Assembly: GCA_050014595.1 (NCBI GenBank)
Contig: JBEKDA010000031.1
Location: 1 to 64,000 of the forward strand
From: PALSA-129 sp050014595
GTDB lineage: Bacteria; Acidobacteriota; Terriglobia; Bryobacterales; Bryobacteraceae
Reading direction: 5' to 3'
Length of the DNA stretch: 64,000 nucleotides
Shown one piece after another: positions 62,323-64,000 of this stretch. A model generated the notes under the pieces. The model searched no databases. It was not told the origin of the DNA and saw only the letters and a program-made list of their open reading frames with translations. Each line of letters starts with the position of its first letter. The stretch's first letter is position 1. Position numbers and translations under genes: made by a program.

Positions 62323-62671
62323 TCAAAGGGTTTCCGGTATTCCGCCTCTAATTGTCCGTCCTTCCACCGGCAGTTCGAGAGCACAAAATCGAGCAGCCTG
62401 CATTTTTCCGTTGGACGCTGATTCTCGAACAAAACGTGCGCGCGGCGGGCCAAGTGGAGTGGCGGCGGGGCAGGAAGCCCGTGCGGACGGGGCCCAAACT
62501 CGGCCGCCTCCTGCTTGCAAGAGTCAAGTGGGCCGGGCGTGATACTTGAAAACTACAGCCTCCGGGTGCGCATTGTCGACGGCAGTCAAACTGACTAACG
62601 GCCGCTGCTCGGACGAGGGCTGTCAGAGCAACCCGACTTGCGATAAAGTGCGTTTCAGGAGATAGCTCAAT
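62323..62671. other. 349-base gap without recognisable gene
   Basis: Short open frames run through this stretch on both strands without family signal. It joins the truncated TonB receptor to the GH92 gene. The last 20 bases hold the AGGAG ribosome site of the GH92 gene. Confidence 0.5.
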
Positions 62672-64000
62672 ATGAAAAAGATGGTGCTGCTTTTCGCCGC
62701 CGGCATTTGTGCCGCGCTCGCGTTTCAGGCGAAGAAGCCGATCGATTACGTGAATGCGCTGGTCGGCACCGCGCCGCTGGACGACCCGAAGCTCATCGGA
62801 AACGCGCCACCGCCCGGAGAAGAGCTCTATACCGGCATGACCTCGCCCGGGGCGGTCTTGCCGCACGGCGTCACCAACCTGAGCCCGGTGAACAAGAATC
62901 TCGACCTCGCTTATGGCGCGGGCGTCGGCATGTCATACAACTATACGCACCGCACGATGCTCGGTTTCACCGGACCCATGCAGGGCATGATGGTGATGCC
63001 TGTGGTGGGCGATTGGACGGTTCCCCCCGAACGCTCAGCCTCCTATTACAGCAAGGACCAAGAAAAGGCCGCCGCCGGATACTACACCGTGTACCTCGAC
63101 GATTACCGGGTGAAGGTGGAACTGACCGCCGGAGCCTGGACGGGCATGTATCGTTTCACTTTTCCGAAGAGCGAGCGATCGCACGTGCTGCTGGACCTCT
63201 CGCGCGCCGGCGGCAACCTGGAAGTGGTGGGCGACCACACCGTTCGCGGCTATGCCGAGCGCGCCATGCGCGGCCAGATTTCGGGCACCTCGCAGCGCGG
63301 CACGGCGCGGACCTACTTCGTGGCCGAGTTCTCGAAGCCGTTCGCCGGCTTTGGCACCTTCCATCAGAACCCTCCCACGCAAGCCGGCCGCGGCTCCATT
63401 CTGGGCGGCAACTCGGTGAGCCCGGGTTCGCGGACCGATTCCGGCAATTACGCCGGGGCGTATTTCGATTTCGCCACCTCGGAAAGCGAGCAGGTGCTGG
63501 TCAAAATCGCCGCCGGCGATAGTTATGAGACAGTGCAGCGATACTTCGAGGAAGAGAGCGAAGGCTGGAATTTCGACGCCATCAAAAAGCGCGCCGAGGA
63601 CGCCTGGGCCGCCAAGTTGAACCGCGTCGAAGTGAAGGGCGGGACCGAGAAGGAGCGCCTGCTGTTCTACTCCAACTTATTCCACTCGTTCGCCAGCCCC
63701 CGGCTGGTGGCGCGCAAAGGCGACCCCTTGACGGGTCCCGATGGACAGCCGCGCATCGCTGATCACGATCGCTATGGCCCTGTACCCTTCTGGGATACCG
63801 GCCGCAACCAGATCGTACTGCTGACGCTCGTCGAGCCGGACGTGAAGGTGGATATCCTCGCCTCCACGCTCGACACGGCCAAGGAGTCCGGATACCTCCA
63901 GACTTCCTTCCACGGTGACCACGGCGTATTCATGTACCTCGGCGATTGGCAGCGCGGTCTGAAGTTCGATTGGGAGTCCGCCTGGGAGTACCTGCGCAAG
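62672..64000 (+). CDS. GH92 alpha-mannosidase-like glycosidase (3' end outside the window)
   Basis: At least 443 residues; the frame is open at the window end. ATG 62672 follows AGGAG with a short spacer and opens a signal peptide (KKMVLLFAAGICAALAFQA). GH92 N-terminal features follow: YVNALVGTAPLDD, MTSPGAVLPHGVTNLSPVN, YNYTHRTMLGFTGPMQ, and later YSNLFHSFASPRLV and FWDTGRNQIVLLT, then SGYLQTSF. GH92 enzymes are mainly exo-acting, calcium-dependent alpha-mannosidases that act on glycans outside the cytoplasm. The catalytic acidic residues lie further on and cannot be judged here. Confidence 0.9.
   Translation, partial: MKKMVLLFAAGICAALAFQAKKPIDYVNALVGTAPLDDPKLIGNAPPPGEELYTGMTSPGAVLPHGVTNLSPVNKNLDLAYGAGVGMSYNYTHRTMLGFTGPMQGMMVMPVVGDWTVPPERSASYYSKDQEKAAAGYYTVYLDDYRVKVELTAGAWTGMYRFTFPKSERSHVLLDLSRAGGNLEVVGDHTVRGYAERAMRGQISGTSQRGTARTYFVAEFSKPFAGFGTFHQNPPTQAGRGSILGGNSVSPGSRTDSGNYAGAYFDFATSESEQVLVKIAAGDSYETVQRYFEEESEGWNFDAIKKRAEDAWAAKLNRVEVKGGTEKERLLFYSNLFHSFASPRLVARKGDPLTGPDGQPRIADHDRYGPVPFWDTGRNQIVLLTLVEPDVKVDILASTLDTAKESGYLQTSFHGDHGVFMYLGDWQRGLKFDWESAWEYLRK

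Overview
This window looks like a chromosomal piece of an Acidobacteriota genome, most likely close to Bryobacterales/Solibacteraceae. The markers are families that are expanded or nearly private in that group. They include a duplicated TIGR03435-type protein, a VWFA-related acidobacterial protein, large MacB/FtsX-type permeases (ADOP family, one with its PadR regulator), an Oar-like TonB-dependent receptor and several families of palindromic intergenic repeats. The DNA is GC-rich throughout. All assignments come from reading the sequence and its translations; no database search was run.

Bases 1-38,700 are mostly core genome. In order they hold: a hydrogenase maturation protease; the TIGR03435 protein; a CAP-domain protein; an ADOP permease and a degenerate LuxR-type regulator; an L,D-transpeptidase-like protein; a CpaC-like secretin and a cytochrome c; an envelope run (GT2 glycosyltransferase, Trm112-like protein, GT9 glycosyltransferase, MsbA-like ABC exporter); and a tightly overlapping housekeeping run (YicC, gmk, rpoZ, coaBC, type-4 uracil-DNA glycosylase, DUF507). 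Next come an adenosine-specific kinase, an amidase, the molybdenum cofactor operon moeA-moaC-mog, a VWFA protein, a second secretin, an MscS channel, an RRM protein, rpoD and dnaG, tatA, HU, and recA followed by a shortened recA paralogue. The run ends with a two-component system, an MFS exporter and a TPR protein.

Bases 38,700-52,600 are an accessory region. It carries four recognisable toxin-antitoxin pairs and a HicB remnant. It also holds a decayed defence locus (5'-truncated DNA methylase, internally deleted SNF2-type helicase, and an ORF fusing helicase residue to a nucleoside-deoxyribosyltransferase-like domain). A ParB/RepB pair diverges from a small operon with a sigma-like protein and a frameshifted DUF669-like protein. 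From 47.8 to 52.4 kb, minus-strand gene blocks (DUF998 x2-AHSA1-ArsR; HigBA; MazEF) alternate with copies of one dispersed repeat family, giving a cassette-like layout.

Bases 52,600-64,000 hold an archaeal-type HMG-CoA synthase/thiolase/DUF35 trio. After it come a PadR-ADOP pair whose permease is broken, a GNAT-YoaP protein, a 3' fragment of another ADOP permease, a 5'-truncated TonB-dependent receptor, and the start of a GH92 glycosidase that runs off the window. No rRNA, tRNA or CRISPR array was seen.
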